Below, in pieces: positions 34,763 through 46,708 of a stretch of 64,000 bases of DNA (positions within the stretch are counted from its first letter, which is position 1; each line of letters starts with the position of its first letter). The notes under the pieces are model-generated. The model saw only the letters and a list, made by a program, of their open reading frames with translations, ran no database searches and was not told the origin of the DNA. The stretch is from Dactylis glomerata (Eukaryota > Streptophyta > Magnoliopsida > Poales > Poaceae): positions 5,709,208 to 5,773,207 of the forward strand of contig QXEO01000382.1 in assembly GCA_007115705.1 (NCBI GenBank), read 5' to 3'. Made by a program: the position numbers and the translations under genes.

Positions 34763-36739
34763 ATGCCAAGAGTTGTGAATGTCCATTATGTGGAGAAGGA
34801 AGCCTTTTTTAGTAATAATGCGGACTATATTGATAACAATGAGGAAGTGATGGAGTTTGTGACTAGTCCGACCTATGTCGAGGTTGTGGCAAGAGTAAGA
34901 GAAGTTTTAAAATGGATGGATTAAAGGGATATGGTTGAACTAGAGGGAAGGTATGATGTTGGGTCAGGAAATAAAACTCGAATGAAGAAAATGTCTATCA
35001 AGTGCGAGGTGGATTGGGAGGCATATCAAGAGATGGTAGCCGCATCGCAAGACAAGTCTCTCGAGTTATTTGCTACAAAGGTTGAAGTTGACCGGGTGCA
35101 TATTGACTTGAACAAGTGTCCCTCCCCACATGATGCTATGACCCCCACTCGAAATGTAACACATGATGATCCGGTGGAGATGAATGATATGAGCCAACCT
35201 CCATTTAGCCAGCAAATTGATGTTGAGATGGATGTTAGTGAGCAAGAAGATTATGTCAATGCAGACCATAGTTATGGCTTTGGCATGGATGATGAAGACA
35301 TGGATGACGATGCCTCGGAGCGGGAGAACGAGTACCATGACACATATATTGGTGACATGGAGGCACACGTAGAACAAGAAGGCATGGACCGTGACATCTT
35401 CTATCGGCGTTCATGTGCCATTGACTCGGATGATGAGGGCCCAGAGGAATTGGATGAAGATGGGTTCACAGAGAGGGAGGCCCAAGCCTTCTTAAAAGTG
35501 GTTGGGAGAGATCATCGAGTACCATTTTTTCGTGATCTCACGCTATCAGATAAGGCTATAGTTGACGGCGGCAAGACTAAAGTTCTTGAAGCGATGCCGA
35601 GCACAACCCAAGATGATGATGACAACAAGTCTCGCATAAAGAAAGGTTTGAAATTTCCAGACTTGGTAGAATTGCAGATGTGGTTGTGTGAGTATGCGGT
35701 GAAGCACCATAGGCCATTCATTGTGAAGCACTCCGACGAGAAGAAGCGCTACACTGTGGTTTGTGACAAACCAAGATACACATGGACTATCCGTGCAAGA
35801 CCATGTCGTGATGGGCGATGGAGGATAACAAGTTGTGAAGCCCATCACATATGCAAGAAGCATGGCCGAAATCTATCCATGAAGCACCGTCAACTAACCT
35901 CCTCGTTCATCGCATACAAATTCATTAATAGTATACGGAATGAACCAATCATAAAACCGAAGCTCATAAAGGATCTTGTAAAAGATTACTTTGGGTACAC
36001 CATCAAGTATGGGAAGGCATGGAAGGCCAAGCAAGCCGCATTTAAGATGTTGTATGGTGGGTGGAAGGAAGCATACAACCGTCTCCCGAGGTTGTTGGGA
36101 GGGATGGCATATAAAAACCCTGGCATGTACCATTTGGTCGAACAAGTTGATGGAGTGTTTCTCCGTGCCTTCTGGACTTTCAACCAATGCGCTCAAGCCT
36201 TTCAACATTGTAGGCCGGTTGTATCAATAGATGGCACATTCTTGACGGGGAAGTACAAAGGCTCAATGTTGATTGCAATGGCACACGATGGGGGTGACCG
36301 AGTGTTGCCTTTGGCATTTGCTTTGGTGTCAGCGGAGAGCAACGACAACTAGGAATGGTTCATGCATATTGTGAGGACTAGAATTTTTCCTCCTAATAGG
36401 GAGGTATGCATCATATCTGATCGACATAAAGGTATACTCAATGCCATGGAGATTGAGATACCAGGGCATGCACGACTCCATCATCGATGGTGCATGAGGC
36501 ATTTTGTTGCTAACTTCTACCGGGCTTGCAAGAACAAGCAATTGGATGATGATTTAACAGATGTTTGTGTTGCATTCACGGCGCGCTCGTTCACTTACCG
36601 GTACAATAAGCTCCATGAAGCGTCAAACGCCGGTGGTAAAGAGTTCTTGGACAGAAACTTTGCAGAAAGGCACAAGTGGGCACGAGCATATGACCATGGT
36701 GGTAGGAGGTATGGTGACATGACAAGACGAGGCTACTAA
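34763..36739 (+). pseudogene. MULE transposase, N-terminal and catalytic part, broken
   Basis: From the ATG at 34763 (just after an intron-like TTTATAG) the frame codes for a MuDR-class transposase. It has an acidic N-terminal half, a MuDR N-domain-like region (FPDLVELQMWLCEYAVKHHRPF), a zinc-binding C/H set (CEAHHICKKHGRN) and the start of the DDE domain. D1 is in VVSIDGTFLTGKYKG and D2 is in IISDRHKGI. Stops interrupt it at 34922-34924 (TAA) and 36350-36352 (TAG, where relatives have tryptophan). Right after RRYGDMT the gene is cut by a deletion filled with a 33-bp copy of downstream sequence, which ends the frame at 36739. The catalytic E region is therefore gone. An exon MESALVASIE ending in a GT donor may lie at 34374-34403. 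Confidence 0.85.
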
Positions 36740-36889
36740 GGCTCTCATGGAAATTTTTGTTTTGAAAATAATGTTCTTATTTCATTTGAGTAACACTTTA
36801 TTTTTTTGTAGTTTCCCCCTCCTCTGTGCAATTACTACACATGGATAGATCTTGATCAAGACGAGGCTACTAAGGCTCTCATGGAAATT
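36723..36889 (+). repeat. 33-bp duplication (templated filler)
   Basis: Positions 36723-36755 and 36857-36889 are identical over 33 bases beginning CAAGACGAGGCTACTAAGG. The downstream copy is in its natural coding context. The upstream copy sits exactly where the transposase coding sequence breaks off. Confidence 0.9.
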
Positions 36890-37057
36890 GAGAGAAATCA
36901 TGCAAGGCGACGTTGGAATGAGATGGAGCGTCGCGAGAAGGAGGAAGAGAAGAACAAGTCCGTGAAGAGATGCGACGCAAGAAGGAGGAGGAAGAGAATC
37001 GTCTTGCTAAGGAGGCTTGTGAGGCAGAGAGGGCGAGGAAGCGACAGAGGGCGGAGG

Positions 37058-38565
37058 TGATACATCCAATTTGCATCACTATTTTGTATCATAATTTACT
37101 GTTATTCATTGATATATTTCATATTTAGATATGATACTTATGTTATTTCCTTTGCTTTCACATGTTTGATGATCATCGGAGGAGTTGCTGCCGGAGTCAG
37201 GATTCTGCTGGAAAAAGGACCATCAAGAGACCATATTTTGAAGATCAGGAAAATTCCAGAAAAATACCCAGAAATTATATTTTCCCAGAAGACTCACGAA
37301 GCCAGAAGGAGGAGTCGAGAGGAGCCAGGGGGGCTCCACACGCCAGGGTGGCGCGGGCCCACCCCTGGCTGCGCGGGCCCTACGTGAGGCCACCCTGGCC
37401 CTCCTCTGGTCTTGCCCCTCCGCGTACATCATCGTCCCCAAAAACCTAAGTCAAAGGGGGGGGCTCAGAGTTAGACACAGCCGCCTCTGCGGGGCAGAGA
37501 AGACCAGAGAGAGAAAGCTCTTCGGCAGGGAGAAATCTGCCGGGGAAATTCCTTCCCGGAGAGGGGAGATCATCGCCATCATCATCACCATCGCACTGGA
37601 CTTCATCGGGATCATCATCATCATCTCCATCACCAGCACCTTCATCTCCACCATCACCACGCCATCCCGCTGTAACATCTTGAGTTGGATCTTGCTATAT
37701 TCATAGGGGAAACTTTCCCGGTGTTGATTATTCTTGTAGTTGATGCTATTGAGTGGAACCGTTGAGTTAAGGTTTATTTTCAGATTGTTATTTACCATTA
37801 TTTCACCTCTGATCATGATCCATATGATGTCTTGTGAGTAGTTCGTTTAGTTCTTGAGGACATGGGAGAAGTCAAGATGTTAGTAGTGAATTATTGTTGA
37901 GAAATATTTAATGGTTTGATATTGTTGTGGTGCTATTTCACTAGTGGTGTCATGTGAACGTCGACTACATGATACTTCACCATTTATGGGCCTAGTGAGA
38001 TGCATTGTGTATTTGGCTACCGATTGTGGGGTTGCTGGAGTGACAGAAACCTAAACCTCCGTTGGGAAACCATTGCACCAGGGAGCGTAGGATCTTAGAG
38101 TTTAAGGCTGTGGTTAGATTTATCTTAATTACTTTCTTGTATTTGCGGATGCTTGCAAGGGGTATAATCACAAGTGTGTATTTATCCTAGTAAGGGTAGT
38201 GCGCTAGCACAGGTTCACCCCCATAACACCTATCAAACCAATAAATACTATTGGCTCTATGAAGCGAAAGCTCTTGACAGAAACTCCCGTGTGTCCTCGA
38301 GAACGTTTGGTTATTATAAGTACACAACCGGCTTGTCCTTTGCTGAATAAAGGATTGGGCCACTTGCTGCAATTGTTACTACTGTCTTTTATTTACTCGC
38401 ACTTTATTTACTCGTATTACCAAATACCCCTGAAAACCTGTTTGCTAGTATTTACAGTGATTCCTTGATCAAAACTGCTCATCAACACCTTCTGCTCCTC
38501 ATTGGGTTTGACACTCTTATTTATCGAAAGTACTACGATACACCCCCTATACTTGTGGGTCATCA
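37058..38565 (+). repeat. 5' LTR of Athila element
   Basis: The LTR runs from TGATACATCC to GGGTCATCA (1508 bp). It includes a GC-rich, CAT/ATC-repeat segment near 37570-37660. Confidence 0.93.
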
Positions 38566-38658
38566 AGACTGGAGTGTAGCGCTATTGAAGAGTGGAATTG
38601 ATAAAGGTAACCGTCGCTGTGAGTATTGTTTTTATTTTGTCTTTTATTTTATTCTGCT
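38566..38658 (+). other. Athila leader lacking a recognisable PBS
   Basis: The LTR is followed by AGACTGGAGTGTAGCGC. The TGGCGCCGTTGCCGG motif that serves as PBS in the nested element and in related grass elements is absent. A short deletion between AGACT and GGAGTG would explain this. Confidence 0.6.
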
Positions 38659-41316
38659 ATGGAGAACTCTCCATTTGGTTTCCTATTTGGAAACACATCT
38701 ACTACTACTGCTGCACATGCGGAGGAACCACCACCGCCACCGCCTGCTGAAATTGATCCTTTTAAAATACCTATGAAAATTGTTGGGCGTATTATGGATA
38801 ATTGCTATTCAGGAGATGGAACTGTCCATCCGGGTGATCACTTATTATTTATACATGAATTATGCGAGTTGTTCAGATGTGCGGGTATTTCACCAAGCCA
38901 GGTTAAGAAGAAATTATTCTCATTATCATTGAAAGGCAGAGCTGAAGAGTGGTATCGACTACTCCAAGATGGTCCATCTATGGCATGGGAGGATATTGTG
39001 CCTCTCATTTATTCCAAGTTTTATCCTCCAAGTGAAATTCATAAAGACCATAACCGGATATATAATTTTTGGCCTCATGATGGAGAGAGTATTGCCCAAG
39101 CGTGGGGGAGATTGAAGTTACTAATGCTCAAATGCCCCATTCATGAGCTCCCCAATAATATTGTTATTGATAATTTTTATGCGCGGCTTACTCTTCCTGA
39201 TAAGGATTATTTGGATGCTTCTTGTTTTGGATCATTTACTCATATGAAAGAAGATGCTAAGTGGAAACTTCTTGACCGTATACAAGAGAATGCTGAAGGT
39301 TGGGAAAACGACAAAGGTAGGAAGTCAGGTATAAACTATGATTATGAATGCATTAAATCTTTTATGGGAACCGATGACTTTCATAGTGTTAGCGCTGCTT
39401 ATGGTCTTGATTCACAAATACTTGCTAATTGTCTTAAGGCTTTTGCCTCTTATATTGATGTTCCAAAGAAAGATTGGAACAAATATCATGCGCCTTACAA
39501 AGATTCTATTAGTCATATTTCTGCTGCAGCTATTGAAGTTTGTACTGTTGATAGCATTGTGCCTGAACCTTATTTTGAGAAGGCACCTTTCCCTGCTAAG
39601 GTAAAGAAGTATTCTACTTTGGTAAGTGTGTCTAATAAAAGTACTAAGAAAGCTGCAGAGCCTGATGAGCAAATTACTATTAAGTCTCCTGTAGCTATAT
39701 TGAAGGATTTTGTTACTAAAGATGTAGGGGATGAATATATTCTTTTTTGTGAAGATGCTTCTAACATTCTTTCACATCCTAAAAAGCACAGGAAAGCAAG
39801 TGTTCCTGTTATTTCTGTCAGGATTGGAGATCATTGCTATTATGGTTTATGTGATATTGATGCTAGTGCAAGTGCTATTCCCTTAGAGCTTTACAAAGAA
39901 ATTATGCACAAAATAGGCGCTTGTGAACTTGAAGATATTGATGTGGTTGTTCAGCTTGCTAACAGAGAGACAGTTTGGCCTCTTGGTATTGTTCGAGATG
40001 TGGAAGTCCTTTGCGGTAAGACTAAATACCCTACTGATTTTCTAGTACTTGGTAAGGAGGCTAGTAAAACTTGTCCTATTATTTTTGGTAGACCATTTCT
40101 GAACACCTGTGGTGCTGTGATAGATTGTAAGAAGGAGAATTTTTTTACTAAGTTTAATGGAGGGTCTTATGAGTTTAATTTTTCCAAGTTTGCTAAGACT
40201 TCTTATGAAAATGACACGCCTAATGAAAATTTTCGAGTTGAGCAGCTTGCTTCTATTGTTCTTGCCCCTAATAATGCCTTGCAGCAATTTATGGAAGATC
40301 ACGAAAGTGATGTTTTTAGCAAGGAAAGAGAAGAGATTGACGATATTCTCCTTCGTCAACCACCATTACTCAAGCATAATCTACCTGTGGAGGATCTTGG
40401 TACCACTTTGCCGCCTAAAGAAGATCCTGTGTTTGAATTAAAGCCTTTGCCTGATAATCTTAAATATGCTTATATTGATGATAAGAAAATATATCCTGTT
40501 ATTATTAGTTCTAAACTTTCAGGAAAGGAAGAAGAAAGATTATTGGAGATATTGAGGAAACACCGAGGAGCTATGGGATATACTCTTGATGATTTAAAGG
40601 GGATTTCTCCCACTTTATGTCAGCATGCCATTAACATGGAGAAAGATGCGAAGCCGGTTGTGGAGCATCAACGCCGCCTAATTCCCAAGATGAAGGATGT
40701 GGTAAGAAATGAGGTATTAAAGCTCCTAGATGCTGGTATTATTTATCCTATTGCTAATAGCAGATGGGTTAGTCCTGTTTATTGTGTTCCTAAGAAAGGA
40801 GGTATGACTGTTGTGCCTAATGAGAATAACGAGCTTATTCCTCAAAGGGTAATTGTTGGTTATAGAATGTGCATTGATTATAGGAAGGTAAACAAAGTTA
40901 CTAAGAAAGATCATTACCCTTTACCGTTTATAGATCAAATGCTAGAAAGGTTATCTAAGAAGACTCATTTTTGTTTCCTTGATGGTTATTCTGGTTTCTC
41001 TCAAATTGCTGTTAAGAAGGATGATCAAGAGAAAACCACTTTTAGTTGCCCTTATGGAACTTATGCTTATTGACGTATGCCGTTTGGTTTATGCAATGCT
41101 CCTGCTACTTTTCAAAGATGTATGTCTGCTATTTTTCATGGTTTTTGTGAAGAAATTGTGGAGGTCTTCATGGATGATTTCTCCGTCTATGGAACTTCTT
41201 TTGATAATTGTTTGCACAACCTTGATAAAGTTTTGCAGAGGTGTGAAGAAACTAACCTTGTTCTTAATTGGGAGAAATGCCACTTTATGGTAAATGAAGG
41301 AATTGTCCTTGGACAC
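38659..41316 (+). pseudogene. Athila gag-protease-RT, first part
   Basis: The ATG at 38659 (MENSPFGFLFGN) opens a frame with Athila gag features (SLKGRAEEWY, NNIVIDNFYARL). The protease-like site reads LCDIDASASAIP where the family has a glycine (D-x-GAS), so its active site is probably damaged. RT motifs include GIIYPIANSRWVSPV, FCFLDGYSGFSQI and FMDDFSVYG. A TGA at 41071-41073 sits where relatives have arginine before MPFGLCNAP; CGA to TGA explains it. The frame otherwise continues to GIVLGH, where the nested element enters at 41317. The joined frame across the insertion is clean (VLGH then KISERGI). Confidence 0.9.
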
Positions 41317-42986
41317 TGATGCTTAAGGTGAATGTGGCAACAGACAGTCCTTGTGCGTGGTGAATGACCAGCCCGTTGGGAACCCCAAGAGGAAGGTATG
41401 ATGAGTGCAGCGGCTAGTTTTCCCTCAGTTAAGAAACCAAGGTTTAATGTCGATCTTGAAGAAGAGAGACGGTGACGACTGAAGGTGATGCGGACTGGCT
41501 TAGTAACTTTCAACAAGGGCGCCGTTAACGATACTTGTTGACTCGTCTTCGGCCAGCAGCAGCGCGGAACCTGCACACACACAAACAAATACTTTGTCCC
41601 CAACTTGCGATGAGGTTGTCAATCTCACCGGTTTGCTTGAAACAAATGTTATGAGTGTATCGAGTGGAAAACAGTAGTAATATGCGAGTAAAATAAACAG
41701 TGCGGGAAAAGTAAACAGGTGATTGCAATATGATTAAAATAGGACCGGGGTCCACAGTTCACTAGTGGTGTCTCTCCATAGATAAATAACATGCTGGGTA
41801 AACAAATTACAGTTGGGCAATTGATAGAATAAAGATAACGTGATATGTCAAGAAGATCACTATGAGATTCACTCTGGGCATTACAACAAAATACATAGAC
41901 CGCCATCCAACTGCATCTATGACTAATAATCCACCCTCGGGGATATCATCCGAACACCCCAAAAGTATTAAGTTGCGAACAACAGATAATTGCATTAAGC
42001 AAAGTGTGTAATGTAAACAAAGCATATGCCCTTGAGCATATGAATGTTGTTTTCTCCCTAGTAGCAACAGCACATCTACCACCTTAGAGGTTTCTGTCAC
42101 TCCCCCAGGTGAAATAGAGGCATGAACCCACTATCGAGCATAAATACCCCCTCTTGGAGTCACTAGCAACTACTCGGCCAAGATAGCTACTAACAACGGA
42201 GAGCATGCAAGATCATAAACAACATAGAGATAACAAAAGATATAATTCAGTACAGCAACTTAATCATAAACACCAATATTCATCGGATCCCAACAAACCA
42301 ACATCATAGAATTACATAACGGTGATCTCAATCATGTAGGGCAGCTCATGAGATCTAAACATGAAGCACATGGTGGAGAAGACAACCATCTAGCTACTAC
42401 TATGGACCCATAGTCCAAGGTAGACTACTCACTCATCGCTCCGGAGGCAAGCATGGCGATGAAGAAGACCTCCGGTGGCGATTCCCCTCTCCGGCAGGGT
42501 GCCGGGAAGAGCTTCTGGACCCTCCCGATCTTCGGGTCGACAGCGGCGGCGGATCTCGATGTATTCTGGAAAACTGATCTGGTCCTTAGGTTTTTCTCGT
42601 CAGGGGGTATATATAGGCGAAAGTACGATGTCAGAGGAGGGACCACGACCCCTCACGCGGGCCCGGCGCGGCCAGGGGGGTGGCCGCGCCGCCCCTGTGT
42701 GTGGGGGCCACGTGGCCCCCCTCCGTCAGGTCTTCGGATGTTTGGGAGCTTCCCCGTGAAATATGACTTCAGGAACTTGTTTCGTCCAATTCCGAGAATA
42801 TTTCCTGTGTATCACTTCTGAAACACAAAAACAGCAGAAAACAGGAAACTGGCACTGTGGCACTTCGTTAATAGGTTAGTTCCGGAAAATGTATAAAAGT
42901 ACCACTAAGTGTAACGAAACAATATACAAATGGTGTAAAAACAAGCATGGAGCATCAAAAATTATAGATACGTTTGAGACGTATCA
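41317..42986 (-). repeat. 3' LTR of the nested element
   Basis: It is 1670 bp and keeps the 22-bp segment (near 42466-42487) that the other LTR lacks. TATATATA lies at 42608-42615. Confidence 0.92.
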
Positions 42987-43002
42987 AGCATCCCCAAGCT
43001 TA
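42987..43002 (-). promoter_or_regulatory. Polypurine tract of the nested element
   Basis: On the minus strand AAGCTTGGGGATGCT leads directly into the LTR. Confidence 0.8.
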
Positions 43003-45923
43003 ACTCCTGCTCGTCCTCGAGTAGGTAAGTGATAACAAAAGAATAATTTTTGAGGTGACATGCACCTACACAATCTTGATCATATATGTAAGCATTGGTG
43101 AGCTGGGATCAATAGAACTTAAAACATGGGCATGAAAGATATAATCATGACAATAAGAAACTTAGCAACCATGTTGTAAACATGTAAATGAACACAAACA
43201 AAAGATCATGATAATGAAACAATGAAAGTCAAACGTGTGTTCAAATCATAAGGAAAAACATACAAATGGTTTTCAGCTTGTCCTTCAAAGAGAGCAAAAC
43301 ATAAATGCATAGGACACCTCAAAGTTTAAGAGGGCGACTAGATACAAATAATTTAAGAACAAGTGAAACCAACAATATGAGTCAATCAATGAACTTTGGG
43401 ACAATGCATATCACACTAAGAATGACAACTATGCTCTCTTAATGGTGCATAAAGAAAGAAGGTGGTGACTCAACATAAAAGTAAAAGAAAGGCCCTTCGC
43501 AGAGGGAAGCAGTGATTGCAAGTTTTATAACCTTCAAAAATTATGGTACTTACCGGCTTTGAGCTCTCATTGCCCCCATCATAAGCATCTTGAATGGTTA
43601 AAGTTAATGCGAGAACAGTTATGATGCATATGCTTGACAAATCATAAGTTGAAAACCTCGTGTCCCGTGAATACGAGTACCCAAACCATGCTAATTTACT
43701 TAGAGTCCCAAGCAAGGCTCTTGTCATTGTAAGTATATGCATATCATTGAGAACCGCCAATGGGGTACCTCCGTGCCCGATGACATGGAACAAGCCCACA
43801 CCAAAATGACAGGACAAGCAGACAATGAACACCTCGACATCTCTTTTATTTGCTATATTGTTTAGCTTTTTATTGTGAGATGCGTCGTCGAATGTTCACC
43901 ATGGGTATGCTGCAAATTTCCACCATGAATTATGCATGGCTTAGATTGGCGGCCCGGCGTTTCCCTAACACATATAAAAACTCCATGATCCTCACAAGAT
44001 TCCCAATTCATTTCACACAGCGGGCATCCATAAACAAAAGATCACGATATCAACTCAAATAAGAAGTGCAATGTTGAAAGCTTGCCCCATGACAGCATGG
44101 CTGGGCTAGAATCCAACTTACAACTTGCAAGCATAACAACTCAGCATAAAAGACCACAATGTAAAAATTTTAAGAACAGGAAAAAGTAAAGTGTGCCTTC
44201 CGGTTCGTGAGAGCTTTACTGACCGAATTTCGCATAACACTGGTAAGAGTTTAATTTGAAGAGAAAATAAAAGCAAGTCAAATTTACTTGGAATAGCAAA
44301 TTGCTAGTAGGTATGTATGGTGGACACAATGGCAAACTTTGGCTTTTAGGAGTTGGATGCACGAGTAGAGCTCATACTCAGTACAAGGCGAGCGCTAGCA
44401 AAAGACTGGGAGCGACCAACTAAGAGAGCAATAATGGCCATAATCATGCAAAGCGACAAAGTGACATTAAAAGAAGCATACGATGGCATCAAAAGTCAAA
44501 AACTAAATGATCATGAAGGCTAATGGCGACTTTGGAAGAGTCTAACATGTGTGAGCATGCGCCAAGTCAACCCAAATAAAGCATCAAGGAGAAAACCAAA
44601 ATAATGCTTCCATACAATAAAAACAACGCATGATTTTTTCAAAGGCTCATTAAGCAATCTCAGTTATTTGAGACAAGTCATGCTACAGCAAAACCACTAA
44701 GCATACTATCAAAAATACATCAAGCATGACATGAAAAAGCCTAAGCCGCAGTCTACACAAGCTCCTTCTTGTACCACTATTTTGCACAAAGCTTTTTCTC
44801 TTTTCCAACACCATTTGAAATTTTTATAAACACCTCTTTTGAGGAAAACCAATAAAGATCAGAGGCAAAAATACACCTTGATGAAAATATATGACAAGAT
44901 CTGAACGCATATCAAGGCGAAAACGAAAACCAAAAGCAGTAGCAAAAAAAGTAGAACGCTCGATTTTTAATAAGAGTGAAAACTAGAGCATTCTTTGCAA
45001 ATGAAAACGAGTACATCTCCTCCAAAGGAAATTTGTTGGGGTCCAACCATTTATTGCAGCAAACAAACAAACTAAACCAACTAAGAAAACTAAAACAACT
45101 GACGCTCCAAGAAAAACACATAGTGCATGAAGCAATAAAAATATAGTGTTTTGAAAGGTGACCTAATTTTTGCCGATGAAGAAGGGGTGCCTCGGGGGCA
45201 TCCCCAAGCTTTGACGCTTGTACTTCTTGGATATTTCTTGGGGTAATGCATGGGCATCCCCAAGCTTGAGCTTTTGTCCATTCTTCAACTCATCTCATCA
45301 TTCTCCAATCCCTACACTTGAAAACTTCCTTCATACAAAACTAAACACAATTCTATTAGCAACATTAGTGTAAGCATAAAATATATTCAACCTCTTTTAG
45401 CTTCAGGTTTCAACTCAAAACCACCACATATAAAGTATATACTACTGTAGCAACTTCCACAAGAGTTCCATGATAAAAAAGAACTCAAAAGAAAGCGATA
45501 AAGTGGCAAAAACAAATATTGGCAGAAATCTGTCAAAACTGAACAGCTGATAATGGACGAATTTTTGAGGGATTTTCTGTTGCTCAAATCAAAAAGTGTT
45601 CAACTAAGAAAAGTTTGGATATAACCTGGGGCATATGCACAAGAAATCTCAGGTCCAAAAGATAAACAGATAATTTTCACGAATTTTTACGGTGCAGCAC
45701 CGAAAACAGTTTCAGGACAGCAATAACCCCAAATCTTTACCTCACTCAAATTAGAGGCTTCTCTTGGCACAAAAACGAAATAAACAAGATAAGGAGCGGT
45801 CATTACAGTAGTAATGACTTCCAAGACTCAAATAAAAGAAAAAGTACTGAAAAGTAAACAATGGGTTATCTCCCAAGAGTGCTTTTCTTTAACGCCTTTG
45901 AGCTAGGCGCAGAAAATTGCGAA
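43003..45923 (-). other. Non-coding interior of the nested element
   Basis: About 2.9 kb is rich in short AT-biased ORFs with no recognised domain. It includes the 47-bp block 43466-43512 shared with the Athila 3' region, and two CATCCCCAAGCTT words near 45200-45266. Confidence 0.6.
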
Positions 45924-46520
45924 TCAAGTAATATCAAGTGATGAAGCATTAAGATCAACAGAAGAGGTCTTATCAATAAGGCATTGTATTTCATCCACAT
46001 AAGTTTTTGAAGACTCTTTGTGATCATTCTTTGGCACACTATTCTCATCAAAAAGATTTTCAGGACAAATCCAGTCAAAATTATTTTCAAAAGCTTCACT
46101 CAATCCCAAAAGCTTGCAAGGAATAGGTATTTCGGGCTCTTTATCATCTGTACTAATAACATTTATAGGAGAACCGAGTTTATTAAAACATTTAAGAACC
46201 TTCCTAGCTTCAACAACGACATCCTTAAATTCTAGGCGCAGAGTTTCCAAGATAAAAGCTTCCTTTTCGGGATCCTCAATTTCATGAAGCTTGAGGAACA
46301 TGTATTGCATATAGGGATTAAGACTAGCAAACCTAGTTTCCAACATATCAATTAAACAAACAGAAGCAACTTCAATACTAGGAGCAAGCTCAATCCAAGA
46401 CTTTTCCTCAACTTCCTCATGCATACTAATGTGATTAAAGAACTCCTCAATGTTTCTATTTCCAATAATTGAACCACTACCTATTGAGAGGTCCTCCAGA
46501 ACGAACTTAGGAAACAGCAT
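45924..46520 (-). CDS. Nested-element ORF, 198 aa, unknown function
   Basis: This is the only sizeable ORF of the element and occupies the gag position, 188 bases after the 5' LTR. It starts MLFPKFVLEDLSIGSGS and has an acidic, helix-rich body (EAFILETLRLEFKDVVVEAR, IPIPCKLLGLSEAFENNF, CPENLFDEN). It has no zinc knuckle, protease or membrane segment, and the frame is intact. I do not recognise a named domain. It could be a diverged gag-like or packaging protein. Its survival in a very young, otherwise non-coding element suggests it matters for mobility, which is an inference. Confidence 0.6.
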   Translation of the reverse strand: MLFPKFVLEDLSIGSGSIIGNRNIEEFFNHISMHEEVEEKSWIELAPSIEVASVCLIDMLETRFASLNPYMQYMFLKLHEIEDPEKEAFILETLRLEFKDVVVEARKVLKCFNKLGSPINVISTDDKEPEIPIPCKLLGLSEAFENNFDWICPENLFDENSVPKNDHKESSKTYVDEIQCLIDKTSSVDLNASSLDIT

Positions 46521-46682
46521 GATAAACTAAAGTAAAGTAAAAAACAACTACCAAGGATTCTAATTTTTTTGGATTTTTGATAAAAAGCAATGCAGGTAAA
46601 ATAAAATAAGGTAATGCAAAACAAATAACAAAGTAAAGAATGTGTGTGCGAAGAACTCCCCTCGCAGAAGTCTTCTCTCTTC

Positions 46683-46700
46683 CCCGGCAACGGCGCCAGA
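46683..46700 (-). promoter_or_regulatory. Primer binding site of the nested element
   Basis: The minus strand reads TGGCGCCGTTGCCGGGGA a few bases after the 5' LTR, the PBS type common in grass gypsy elements (tRNA-Asp type, from memory). Confidence 0.85.
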
Positions 46701-46708
46701 AAAGTAGC

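Noticed and set aside
41187..42100. Minus-strand ORFs repeated at 46507-47492 and 60253-62298
   Set aside because: They are short frames in LTR copies of one family, recurring with the LTR and interrupted differently in each. Not genes.
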